A stretch of 64,000 nucleotides of DNA. Source: Planktothrix sp. FACHB-1365 (GTDB taxonomy: Bacteria; Cyanobacteriota; Cyanobacteriia; Cyanobacteriales; Microcoleaceae). This document shows positions 9,425 to 18,264 of this stretch, piece after piece. Location of the stretch: assembly GCF_014697575.1 (NCBI RefSeq), contig NZ_JACJSC010000012.1, positions 62,001 to 126,000 on the forward strand, written 5' to 3'. Under the pieces are notes generated by a model. That model ran no database searches and was not told where the DNA came from. It saw only the letters and a list, made by a program, of their open reading frames with translations. Position 1 is the first letter of the stretch. Each line of letters starts with the position of its first letter. A program made the position numbers and the translations under genes.

Positions 9425-9443
9425 TAGAAACCCGGTTTCTGCG
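9425..9443. repeat. Short inverted repeat AGAAACC/GGTTTCT
   Basis: The sequence AGAAACCCGGTTTCT forms a 7-bp stem around a single base. The same CCCGGTTTCT core recurs in the hairpin after recR. It lies upstream of the small membrane protein gene and downstream of nothing obvious; without a T-run it is more likely a dispersed cyanobacterial repeat than a terminator. Confidence 0.4.
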
Positions 9444-9547
9444 TAACTTCTATGATAGTTAACTGGACTAGAATTCCAGTCATCGTGTGAAACTAGATAA
9501 ATTGTACATGAATCTAGGATGAAATTCAATACATTTGCAATTTAATT

Positions 9548-11488
9548 TTATTTCTTTGTCTCCCAAGTTGGCCCCATCAGGGTTCCCCGCAGCCGCCAGA
9601 AGGGTTGTTGAGGGACGTTAACCTCCAGTAGGCCACTATACAGCTTTTCTTGAATATAAGGACTGTCTAAAACGGGCCAATTTTCTAAAACTTGTTGTTT
9701 TCCATTAATGATGGCATTGCCAAGGGCTTCATTTTGTTGATAAGTTAAGGTTAAGCGATCGCCTGCTAAACTTTTATAACTTAATTTTCCTTGACTTTTC
9801 CAATCTTGATCTTGAATTTCAGTTTGATCTAATCCCGTTTTCAACTGTTGAAAATTAGGATAATCATCAACCGCAGCAACATCAGTGATCCAAGCGGTTT
9901 TATTTCCCTGTGCAGCTAAAGCTTGTAAATTTGGTTGTTTCTCAGAAATTGAAGATTTCAACTCAATTTTATCCCCCCAAGGTCGAGCCACTAACCAAAT
10001 ATTATGAAGTTTCCAAATATACCAATTTTTATAGCGTTGAGGTTGACCATAGTGTTGAGGTAAAACCAGATGAGAAGCAGCAGGAACTCCCGCTTTTAAA
10101 TCCGTTTCATTTAATATTAATTGAAAGATAACGGCTCCCCGTTTTTGTACTAATTGATCCCCCGGACTTCGACCTGTGGCTTGAAGACCATGATAAGTTC
10201 CTCCTAAATTAATCACGGCGTTTTGTTGACCCTTTGGATCTCGCACCACTAATTTATAGGTAGCATATTGAGCGCGAATCGTTCCCTTTACTTGATAGAC
10301 TCTGGCGGGTTCTAATAAAGTCCCTAAACTATAGTTGTTTGTGATATAAAACGTTTCCCAAAGCCGGTTACTTTGATGATAACTATAATAAGCCGGATGA
10401 CTGGCTCTAGCTTCAAATGGGAGGGGGATTTCTTTACGAGCGATCGCCCTTAAAATTTCCGGGGGACGATAGGAACTTAAGGACGCAGGTAAAGCTAACC
10501 AAGCATATTGATCATCCATTTTTTGAGCTAATTCGGGTTGATCTCCCCACCATAACCAAGCAACAGCCGTTAATCCATTATTCCAAGTATTGCGATCAAA
10601 TCCTCGACTTTCTGCTCCTCCTGCGGTTCCCCAACTCAGCCGTAACGCCATATTAACGGCATACCAATCTAATAATCCTTTGGCTAATTCTCGTAATTTT
10701 TGATCCTGAGAAAAATCATAGAGATTTAATAACCCGCTAATACTATACCCATAATAAATAGATGAATGAAACTCACCTTGACCAATGGTTAAAAACTTAT
10801 TTAATTCTGAGCGTAACCAGGCTTCATTTGTCGCGATACTCGCTGGATCACCAACCGGAAAACCACTGTTATTCATCAAGGCTAAACCCGATGCACGCTG
10901 CATAAATGTATGGTTTTCTGTTCCTGCTTCTGTCCATTCTAAAACCCTGGGGGATTCTAATTGACGACGATAGGCAAGTTTGACATCTAAAGGCATTGTT
11001 TCTTTAAATAAAAAGAAGATTCGCACATCTAACGGTGCCCGAAAATGATACAGATCCGGCTTATCTTGATCCAGTTTTAATAAAACATCCCAACTATGTT
11101 GCAGATCATAATTATTTCCTGCGGGTTCATTTTGTAGACTTAATCGTGCTAAAATAATCGGGAGTAAATATTTATGGGGATCACCGAGTTTAATTCGTCG
11201 CCACCAAGCATCTTTTTCATCTAAATTAATCGCAGCTAATTTCTCTCTAATCGCTAACCCTCTGGCTTGAAAAGCTGTTTCTTCGACGGAATTAATAGGG
11301 GGAGGTTTGGGGATAATAAAGCTTGAAGAGTTTGGAGAAGAAAAAACAGAACCTTCTAGCAAAATGTTAGAAATTTTAGTGGTTTCAGAAGAATTTTTTC
11401 CAGGAGTATCAACAGCAGACAAACGGCAGCCAAAAGCAAAAACAAAGACAACCGTTAATTTGATCAGAAGTTTAAAATTAGTCTTCAT
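9548..11488 (-). CDS. Large exported protein, possible alpha/alpha-toroid polysaccharide enzyme
   Basis: Starting at MKTNFKLLIK gives 646 residues with an N-terminal signal that ends FAFGC, a possible though imperfect lipobox; the 74 further upstream codons of the open frame look non-coding. The next part (about residues 60-390) is helical with WTEAGTENHTFMQRASG and FDRNTWNNGLTAVAWLWWGD. An Asn-His dyad in such a context resembles alpha/alpha-toroid polysaccharide lyases and heparinase-type proteins, and the C-terminal third is beta-rich. I do not recognise the family with certainty. It is divergent from the thioredoxin-TPR gene. Confidence 0.55.
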   Translation of the reverse strand: MKTNFKLLIKLTVVFVFAFGCRLSAVDTPGKNSSETTKISNILLEGSVFSSPNSSSFIIPKPPPINSVEETAFQARGLAIREKLAAINLDEKDAWWRRIKLGDPHKYLLPIILARLSLQNEPAGNNYDLQHSWDVLLKLDQDKPDLYHFRAPLDVRIFFLFKETMPLDVKLAYRRQLESPRVLEWTEAGTENHTFMQRASGLALMNNSGFPVGDPASIATNEAWLRSELNKFLTIGQGEFHSSIYYGYSISGLLNLYDFSQDQKLRELAKGLLDWYAVNMALRLSWGTAGGAESRGFDRNTWNNGLTAVAWLWWGDQPELAQKMDDQYAWLALPASLSSYRPPEILRAIARKEIPLPFEARASHPAYYSYHQSNRLWETFYITNNYSLGTLLEPARVYQVKGTIRAQYATYKLVVRDPKGQQNAVINLGGTYHGLQATGRSPGDQLVQKRGAVIFQLILNETDLKAGVPAASHLVLPQHYGQPQRYKNWYIWKLHNIWLVARPWGDKIELKSSISEKQPNLQALAAQGNKTAWITDVAAVDDYPNFQQLKTGLDQTEIQDQDWKSQGKLSYKSLAGDRLTLTYQQNEALGNAIINGKQQVLENWPVLDSPYIQEKLYSGLLEVNVPQQPFWRLRGTLMGPTWETKK

Positions 11489-11596
11489 TACAGTCTCAAG
11501 TTTTAAGGGAGGAAAACCGTTTTTTAGAAATTTTAAAGGATAACTCTGAACATTTACGATAAAATAGGAAACAAAATCACTGGGAGGATTTATCCG

Positions 11597-12415
11597 ATGG
11601 GATATGCAATTGACGTTAATCAATCTAACTTTGAGCAAGAGGTGATCAAAGTTTCCGATAAAAGCCCTGTATTTGTAGACTTTTATGCAACTTGGTGTGG
11701 CCCGTGTCAAATTTTAAAACCCATTTTAGAAAAGTTGGTGAACGAATATGATTTTATTTTAGCGAAAATTGATATTGATCAAAATCCTGAGTTAGCAAGT
11801 CAATATGGGGTAGAAGGTGTACCGGATGTCAGAATTGTGATTCAAGGAGAAATGCAGCCCGGTTTTGTAGGAGCATTAACAGAAGCTCAAATTCGGCAAA
11901 CCCTCAGCCAATTCAATTTAAAATCTAATTTTGAGCAGGATTTAGAAGCTTTAAAAACTGCGATCGCTCAAAAGAACTTTCCCACCGCCAAACAACTTTT
12001 AGATCAGCTATTTTCTCACTATCCAAATCGCTTAGAAGTGGTGTTAGCAGCGGCTAATTTTTTAATTCTTCTCAATCAACTGGAAAATGCTGAAAAACTG
12101 TTAAATACCATTGGAGAAGATCAGCGCGACTTTTTCCCCAAAGCTCAGGCTTTAAAACAATTAATCCAACTCAAAACAGATGCTACTGCTTCGGGAGAAA
12201 GCCAACTGGAACAGAACTATGCAAAAGCTTGTCAATTAACGTTAGCGGAAGACTACGCAGAGGCGTTATCTTTATTTTTAGAGATTGTATCTACCGATCG
12301 CAAATATAAAGAGGATGGAGCGAGAAAAGCCATGTTGACTATTTTTAATTTCCTGGGGGATGACCATCCGTTGACTAAAGAATATCGGAAACAATTAATG
12401 CTACAATTATATTAA
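11597..12415 (+). CDS. Thioredoxin-TPR co-chaperone, CnoX/YbbN type
   Basis: A 272-residue protein with an N-terminal thioredoxin fold containing the intact active site WCGPC (residues 33-37), followed from about residue 115 by helical repeats (TPR-like) to the C-terminus. This layout and length match YbbN/CnoX, a chaperedoxin that works with GroEL and DnaK under oxidative stress. The E. coli member has a degenerate active site, whereas both cysteines are kept here, so redox activity is plausible. GGGAGG lies ten bases before the ATG. Confidence 0.82.
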   Translation: MGYAIDVNQSNFEQEVIKVSDKSPVFVDFYATWCGPCQILKPILEKLVNEYDFILAKIDIDQNPELASQYGVEGVPDVRIVIQGEMQPGFVGALTEAQIRQTLSQFNLKSNFEQDLEALKTAIAQKNFPTAKQLLDQLFSHYPNRLEVVLAAANFLILLNQLENAEKLLNTIGEDQRDFFPKAQALKQLIQLKTDATASGESQLEQNYAKACQLTLAEDYAEALSLFLEIVSTDRKYKEDGARKAMLTIFNFLGDDHPLTKEYRKQLMLQLY

Positions 12416-12567
12416 GGGGGATCAAACAGGGAATAGAGCAGAGGGAATCGGAAACCGAAAATAGAGAACGCGCCATAGAGAACTTTATCATTTGTTATAA
12501 TCGAAAAATCGGGGATTGAACGGTTTTTCTAAGAAGGACTTTTTTTCTCTAAAAATCCCATAAATTT

Positions 12568-13086
12568 ATGACTAATGCTTTACTGATCCTAGGGGAATTA
12601 AATGATCGAGATATAGATTGGATCGTGACCCAAGGGAAACGAGAAGTTTTGCAAGCGGGTACTGTTCTAATTGAAGAAGATCAACCCTTAGATGCACTTT
12701 ATATTGTGTTGAGTGGAACCCTCAACGTTTGTGTGGCTGCTTTAGAAAATCAAGTGGTTGGAAAAATTGGTGGCGGTGAAATATTAGGGGAAATGTCTTT
12801 TGTGGATGGACGTTTACCCTCGGCTACGGTGCAAGCGGTTGAAGAGTGTTGTGTGTTATCCATTTCTCGATCACTGTTATCTCAAAAATTAGAAGAGGAT
12901 GTTTTATTTTCGTTGAGATTTTATCGAGCTATTACTAAATTTTTATCCTCCCGCTTACGAGCTACCGTCAACCATTTTGGCCATGAAGAAAACGTTACTT
13001 TGTTAGCTTCTAAATCTTCCAATAATCTAGTAGAAAATGAACTTGATCATCGTTTGGATTGGATTAGGCAGCGTTTAGGAGGATAA
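12568..13086 (+). CDS. Cyclic nucleotide-binding-domain protein without DNA-binding domain
   Basis: The 172 residues are essentially one Crp-type CNB domain: LQAGTVLIEEDQPLDALYIV, then GGGEILGEMSFVDGRLPSATVQA, the phosphate-binding cassette position. No winged helix follows, so it is not a Crp-like regulator by itself. The cassette has Pro-Ser where cAMP-binding members have Arg-Ser, so canonical cNMP binding is doubtful. Such stand-alone domains occur widely in cyanobacteria. It stands between cnoX-like and ribD on the same strand with spacers of about 150 and 90 bp. Confidence 0.75.
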   Translation: MTNALLILGELNDRDIDWIVTQGKREVLQAGTVLIEEDQPLDALYIVLSGTLNVCVAALENQVVGKIGGGEILGEMSFVDGRLPSATVQAVEECCVLSISRSLLSQKLEEDVLFSLRFYRAITKFLSSRLRATVNHFGHEENVTLLASKSSNNLVENELDHRLDWIRQRLGG

Positions 13087-13179
13087 TAATCAATCAAATT
13101 AAAGTTTTTTCAAGAAGCAAAAATCTTGCTTTTATCATTAAACTTGGATTATTGAGATTATTTTTAATAATTCTGAATT

Positions 13180-14268
13180 ATGACCTTAAATTTTGATCAA
13201 CAAATGATGCAACACTGCTTGAAATTAGCTTATCAAGCATTAGGAAAAACAGCACCAAATCCCTTAGTTGGATGTGTCATTGTTCAGGATAAAATAATTG
13301 TTGGAGAAGGGTTTCATCCGGGTGCGGGTCAACCCCATGCCGAAGTTTTTGCCCTGAGAAATGCCGGAGAACAAGCCAAGGGAGCAACGGTTTATGTTAA
13401 TTTAGAACCTTGTAATCATTTTGGGCGGACTCCTCCCTGTACAGAAGCCTTAATTCAAGCTGAAGTTTCTAAAGTTGTGGTGGGAATGGTTGATCCCAAT
13501 CCTTTAGTTTCAGGAACAGGAATTCAACGGTTAAAAGATGCTGGAATTGAGGTAATTGTTGGTATTGAAGAACCAGATTGTCAACAGTTAAATGAAGCCT
13601 TTATCTATCGAATTTTGCATCAGAAACCCTGGGGAATTTTGAAATATGCCATGACCTTAGATGGAAAAATTGCTACAACAACAGGTCATAGTTCTTGGGT
13701 GACGGGAACCGAAGCTCGACAAAAAGTTCATCAGTTGCGCGTTGCTTGTGATGCGGTTATTGTCGGAGGAAATACCGTCCGACGAGATAATCCTTGGCTA
13801 ACCACCCACGAAGCCGGAGAACCTAATCCTTTGCGAGTGGTCATGAGTCGAACTTTAGACTTACCCAAACAAGCCCATTTATGGGACACTCAAGAAGCGA
13901 AAACTTTAGTTATAACAGAGGAGGGTGTAAATCCAGATTTCCAACAGTTTTTGCAGAATAAGGGGGTAGAGGTAGCGGAATTATCGCCCTTGACGCCTGC
14001 CCAAGTCATGGCTTATTTGTATAAACGTCAGTTTTTATCGGTGTTGTGGGAATGTGGAGGAACCCTTGCGGCTCAGGCGATCACAGATGGCAGTATTCAT
14101 AAAATCTTAGCGTTTATTGCCCCTAAAATTATTGGGGGAAAAACAGCACCATCTCCGGTCGCAGATTTAGGGTTAACTCAGATGACAGAAGCACTTTTAT
14201 TAGAACGAATGACCTGGGGTTCTGTAGGTAAAGATTTTTGGATTGAAGGATATTTATTTCAAACTTAA
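13180..14268 (+). CDS. ribD: Bifunctional riboflavin biosynthesis protein RibD
   Basis: The protein deaminates the pyrimidine intermediate of riboflavin synthesis and then reduces its ribose side chain. The N-terminal deaminase domain shows the zinc site HAEVFAL and EPCNHFGRTPPC (about residues 50-87). The C-terminal reductase domain begins near residue 150 with PWGILKYAMTLDGKIATTTG and SSWVTG. The length of 362 residues is normal for the fused form. The next gene begins two bases after its stop, so translation of the two is probably coupled. Confidence 0.95.
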   Translation: MTLNFDQQMMQHCLKLAYQALGKTAPNPLVGCVIVQDKIIVGEGFHPGAGQPHAEVFALRNAGEQAKGATVYVNLEPCNHFGRTPPCTEALIQAEVSKVVVGMVDPNPLVSGTGIQRLKDAGIEVIVGIEEPDCQQLNEAFIYRILHQKPWGILKYAMTLDGKIATTTGHSSWVTGTEARQKVHQLRVACDAVIVGGNTVRRDNPWLTTHEAGEPNPLRVVMSRTLDLPKQAHLWDTQEAKTLVITEEGVNPDFQQFLQNKGVEVAELSPLTPAQVMAYLYKRQFLSVLWECGGTLAAQAITDGSIHKILAFIAPKIIGGKTAPSPVADLGLTQMTEALLLERMTWGSVGKDFWIEGYLFQT

Positions 14269-14270
14269 TT

Positions 14271-14873
14271 ATGAGCGAAGTTGCCCTATTAAGTCTTATG
14301 GTCAGTAGCCTCGGAATTGATGCTGTTTTATTGGCGAGTTGGCTCTGTTCCATACAAACTGATATACAATTAGAACAGGAGGAGGAAGAAACATTGACTC
14401 GCTACGACTCAGAAGATACTAAACAAATGCCTGTAAAATCTATACAACCTAACGGCTATTCTAACGCTGAATCTCCTGAACCTTTCGTTCGGGAATGGGA
14501 GTATAAAATTGTGCGAGCAAGTCGAGATGTATTTCGGAATCCACCTATCTTTAAAAAGTTATGTCAGGAAGAAGCCGAAATGGGTTGGATTTTAGTGGAA
14601 AAATTAGATGATCGACGGGTTCGGTTTAAGCGTCCAAGAGGACTAGATCCTGCCGAAAATCCCTACCAAATTAAAGCTGATCCCTATCGTTCAACCTATG
14701 GTTCTTCGAGTAATTTAGGAGCTTGGTTAACGGTGATTGCTTTTATAACTGCCATTATTTTACCTGCCTATTTAGGATTTTCATTAGTTGCCATGAGCTT
14801 TAATAAATCCTATCAAAATTCTTCCCCCACGATTTCATCTCCTGAACCTGAAGTTCCTCCTGCTTCCCCTTAA
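14271..14873 (+). CDS. DUF4177-like membrane-anchored hypothetical protein
   Basis: This 200-residue protein has an N-terminal hydrophobic segment (about residues 5-25), an acidic linker, a central soluble stretch EWEYKIVRASRDVFRNP with EEAEMGWILVEKLDDRRVRF (about 75-125) resembling DUF4177-type small alpha/beta domains, and a C-terminal membrane helix (about 150-175) ending in a Pro/Ser-rich tail. The function is unknown. The start overlaps the end of ribD almost directly and lacks a clear ribosome site, which suggests translational coupling. Confidence 0.65.
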   Translation: MSEVALLSLMVSSLGIDAVLLASWLCSIQTDIQLEQEEEETLTRYDSEDTKQMPVKSIQPNGYSNAESPEPFVREWEYKIVRASRDVFRNPPIFKKLCQEEAEMGWILVEKLDDRRVRFKRPRGLDPAENPYQIKADPYRSTYGSSSNLGAWLTVIAFITAIILPAYLGFSLVAMSFNKSYQNSSPTISSPEPEVPPASP

Positions 14874-14978
14874 AACGTCCTCAAAACAATTTCAATACTC
14901 GGTGATAACCTCACCCTTACTTACACTTTTTGTCGGTTTGGGGAGGTTACAACACTATTTTTATAGAAATAATGAATA

Positions 14979-17705
14979 ATGTTACTTTTACATTGGAATC
15001 AATTTGTAGCAAAAACCATTGGTAAACTGCCGTTAAGGACAGTTTTAATTGTACCTTTTGTGGTACAAATTACGGCTACGGTTGGATTAGTGGGTTATTT
15101 TTCATTTAAAAATGGACAAAAAGCCGTTGAAAATTTAGCCCAGCAGTTAATGAACCAAGTGAGTAATCGTGTTCAAGAAAATTTACAGTTTTTCTTAGAA
15201 ACTCCCGATCAAATTAACCAAACTAATTATAATCAAATTAAATTAGGTTTTTTAAATACAACTAATTTATATCCTTGGGAAAAATACCTTTGGCGACAAG
15301 TTCAATTATATCCTGATATTACTTTTATTGCCATTGCGACGAATCAAAATAAACAAAGGTCAGGTGAAAAACGCCTGAATGGTGATTTTCAAGTTAATGT
15401 TGTCGGGGATGATGTTGGCAAAAATTTCTATACGTTTAAACTCGATTCTCAAGGAAATCGGACTCAAGGTGAATTAGTCAAAAAAGACTATGATTTACGT
15501 CAACATCCCACTTACTTAAAAGTCATAAAAGAACGCCGAGCTTCCTGGAGTAATGTATTTGTTTCTATTTTAGAACCCAGCTTATTAATTAGTGCCTTAG
15601 AACCCATCTACAATCAAAAACAACAAATTGAAGGAATTTTTCTGGCTACCTTACGGCTTGACCAAATTATTACTTTTTTAAAAGGTTTAAAAATCGGTAA
15701 ATCAGGACAAGTTTTTATTCTTGATCCCGAAGGTCACTTGTTAGCCAGTTCTACGGGAGAACAACCCTTTAGAAAAATTAGCAATCAAAATCAACTTTTT
15801 TTGGCAACAGAAAGTCAGAATAAAATTACCCAATCAGCGACAAAACAATTATTGAAACAGTTTAAAAGCCTGCATAAAATTTATAACCCTCAAAAACTTA
15901 AATTTTTAATTAATAAAGAAAACTATTTTTTAAATATTATTCCGTTTAGTGATAATAAAAAATTAGAATGGATGATTGTTTTGGTTGTTCCTGAACAGGA
16001 TTTTTTAGATCAAATTCAAGCCAACAATCGAACAACACTACTTTTATGTTTAGTCACCTTTATTGTAGCAATTGCCATTGGAATTTTAACAGCAAGATGG
16101 GTTACATTTCCTATTATTCTACTCAATCAAGCGTCTAAAAACATTGCAGCCGGACAATGGGATTTACCCCAAGACGCTAATCGTCAAGATGAATTAGGAG
16201 AACTGACTCGTTCTTTTAATAACATGATTAAACAATTGCAAACCACTTTAACTCAATTGCAAAATCTAAACCAATCTTTACAAATTAGTGAACAACGTTA
16301 TACAAGTTTAGCTCAAGCCGCACCCGTTGGAATTTTTCGGGCTGATATTGAAGGGAATTATATCTATGGAAATGACCAACATTTTGCCATGATTGGTCTG
16401 AGTCAAGCGGAAACAATGGGGATGGGTTGGACAAAAACTTTACACCCACAAGATCGAGATCGGATTCTTTCCTATTGGTTAAAATTTGTCCATGAAGGTG
16501 TTCCTTTTCAGTATGAATATCGGTTTTTTAAACCCGATAGTAGTACAATTTGGGTCTATGGAAAAGCACTTGCTGAACGAAATAGTGAAGGTCAAATTAC
16601 AGGATATGTTGGAACCATTACCGATATTACATCAACTAAAGAAGCCGAACATATTCTGGCTGAATATAACCAAACTTTAGAACATCAAGTTAAAGAACGG
16701 ACGCAAGAACTCTCTCACACCCTGCAACAGTTAAAAGCCACTCAAAGTCAACTGGTTCAATCCGAAAAAATGGCAACATTAGGACAATTGGTGGCTGGAA
16801 TTGCCCATGAAATTAATACCCCATTAGGTGCAATTCAAGCGGCTATTAATAATAATAATCAAGCTTTAATTGAATCTTTAATTGAATTACCCAAACTTTC
16901 TCAAAAACTTGATCCTGAGCAACAAGTGCTGTTTTTTAAGGTATTAGATTTTTCACGAAACAACCCCCAGCAAATTTCTACACGAGAACAGCGTGAATAT
17001 AAACGTCAACTGGCTCAACACTTAAAAGAGTATCAAATCGAATCTCCTCGAAAAATCGCTGATATTTTAATTGATATTGGTATTTATGATAACTTGGAAT
17101 TTATTTTACCCCTGGTTCAACATCCTGAACAAGAATGGTTATTAAATTTAGCTTATAATCTAGCTCGATTACAACGAAATAATCAAACCATGATTACAGC
17201 AATTGAACGAGCTTCTAAAGTTGTTTTTGCTCTCAAAAGTTATGCTCGTTATGATCCCCATAGTCAAAAACAATCCGTCTTAATTACTGAAGGCATTGAT
17301 ACGGTTTTAGAACTCTATCACAATCAACTGAAACGGGGCATAGAAGTCAATCGTACCTATCAAATTACCCATCCCCTTGATTGTTATCCTGATGAATTAA
17401 TGCAGGTTTGGACAAATTTAATTCATAATAGTATTCAAGCCATGAAGGGTCAGGGAACTCTCAAGATTGTCGTCCTCCAAGAAGAAACTGAGTTTCGGGT
17501 TCACATCATCGATTCAGGCTGTGGGATTCCGGCCGATATTCAAGGACGCATTTTTGAACCCTTCTTTACAACAAAACCTTGGGGAGAAGGGAGTGGTTTG
17601 GGATTAGATATTGTTCAAAAAATTATTGATAAACATCAAGGTCAGATTACCGTTCAAAGTCAACCCGGAAACACTATTTTTACGATCTCCTTACCTCGAA
17701 CCTAA
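14979..17705 (+). CDS. Membrane sensor histidine kinase (Cache-HAMP-PAS-HisKA-HATPase)
   Basis: The 908 residues read in order: membrane helix (about 21-42), large extracytoplasmic double-Cache-type sensor (about 45-345), second helix (about 352-372), HAMP (about 373-425), PAS (about 440-555), coiled coil, the phospho-acceptor box with GIAHEINTPLG (His610), and an ATPase domain with N box NLIHNSIQAM (Asn815) and G boxes DSGCGIP and GEGSGLGL. About 115 residues (625-740) are inserted between the His helix and the next recognisable helix, longer than usual. It leads a four-gene signalling cluster; its likely partners are the receivers just downstream. Confidence 0.9.
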   Translation: MLLLHWNQFVAKTIGKLPLRTVLIVPFVVQITATVGLVGYFSFKNGQKAVENLAQQLMNQVSNRVQENLQFFLETPDQINQTNYNQIKLGFLNTTNLYPWEKYLWRQVQLYPDITFIAIATNQNKQRSGEKRLNGDFQVNVVGDDVGKNFYTFKLDSQGNRTQGELVKKDYDLRQHPTYLKVIKERRASWSNVFVSILEPSLLISALEPIYNQKQQIEGIFLATLRLDQIITFLKGLKIGKSGQVFILDPEGHLLASSTGEQPFRKISNQNQLFLATESQNKITQSATKQLLKQFKSLHKIYNPQKLKFLINKENYFLNIIPFSDNKKLEWMIVLVVPEQDFLDQIQANNRTTLLLCLVTFIVAIAIGILTARWVTFPIILLNQASKNIAAGQWDLPQDANRQDELGELTRSFNNMIKQLQTTLTQLQNLNQSLQISEQRYTSLAQAAPVGIFRADIEGNYIYGNDQHFAMIGLSQAETMGMGWTKTLHPQDRDRILSYWLKFVHEGVPFQYEYRFFKPDSSTIWVYGKALAERNSEGQITGYVGTITDITSTKEAEHILAEYNQTLEHQVKERTQELSHTLQQLKATQSQLVQSEKMATLGQLVAGIAHEINTPLGAIQAAINNNNQALIESLIELPKLSQKLDPEQQVLFFKVLDFSRNNPQQISTREQREYKRQLAQHLKEYQIESPRKIADILIDIGIYDNLEFILPLVQHPEQEWLLNLAYNLARLQRNNQTMITAIERASKVVFALKSYARYDPHSQKQSVLITEGIDTVLELYHNQLKRGIEVNRTYQITHPLDCYPDELMQVWTNLIHNSIQAMKGQGTLKIVVLQEETEFRVHIIDSGCGIPADIQGRIFEPFFTTKPWGEGSGLGLDIVQKIIDKHQGQITVQSQPGNTIFTISLPRT

Positions 17706-17816
17706 ACCGAAATTTTGGGATGAGTTGTGTTTATGTTAAAATGAGTAAAGTTTACTTTTAATTAGCCATCTTTATCAAAAAAATCAATTCAATTAAAATT
17801 TAAAAAGGAAAAGCCA

Positions 17817-18206
17817 ATGGTAGAAAAAGCTATTATCTGTGTAGATGATGAACGGTTTGTGGTAGAAAGTCTCCTAGAACAACTCAAACGGAGATTTGGA
17901 AAGGAGTATATCTATGAAGGTGCAGAAAGTGCCCCGGAAGCCTTAGATATTCTGGAAGATTTAAAACAGGAAGATATTGAAGTATTAATTATTGTTTCGG
18001 ATTGGTTAATGCCTGAAATGCGAGGAGATGAATTTCTGATTGAAGTCCATCGTCGTTTTCCCAAAATTATTACAGTGATGTTGACGGGACAAGCGGATGA
18101 AGCTGCGATTAAACGGGCTGAAAAATATGCTAATTTATATCGTTGTCTTTATAAACCTTGGACAGAAGAAGAGTTAGCACAAACGATTGCATCTGCTTTA
18201 GGATAG
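17817..18206 (+). CDS. Stand-alone response regulator receiver
   Basis: A 129-residue CheY-like protein with the full receiver active site: acidic pair VDDE (residues 9-12), phospho-acceptor Asp in IIVSDWLMPEMRGDEF, Thr in MLTGQAD and Lys in LYKPW. There is no output domain, so it probably relays phosphate between the sensor kinase upstream and the hybrid kinase downstream, or works by binding. Its sequence is close to the N-terminal receiver of the next gene, which suggests duplication. AAAAAGGAAAAGCCA precedes the ATG as ribosome site. Confidence 0.9.
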   Translation: MVEKAIICVDDERFVVESLLEQLKRRFGKEYIYEGAESAPEALDILEDLKQEDIEVLIIVSDWLMPEMRGDEFLIEVHRRFPKIITVMLTGQADEAAIKRAEKYANLYRCLYKPWTEEELAQTIASALG

Positions 18207-18264
18207 TGATCAACATTTAGAGATTTTTATTGCTTGAATTTCTTCCGATAATAACTTGAGAACA

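Noticed and set aside
11489-11710. Longer start of the exported 646-residue protein
   Set aside because: The extra 74 codons lack protein-like composition and would bury the signal peptide inside the chain; they also overlap the divergent thioredoxin-TPR gene.
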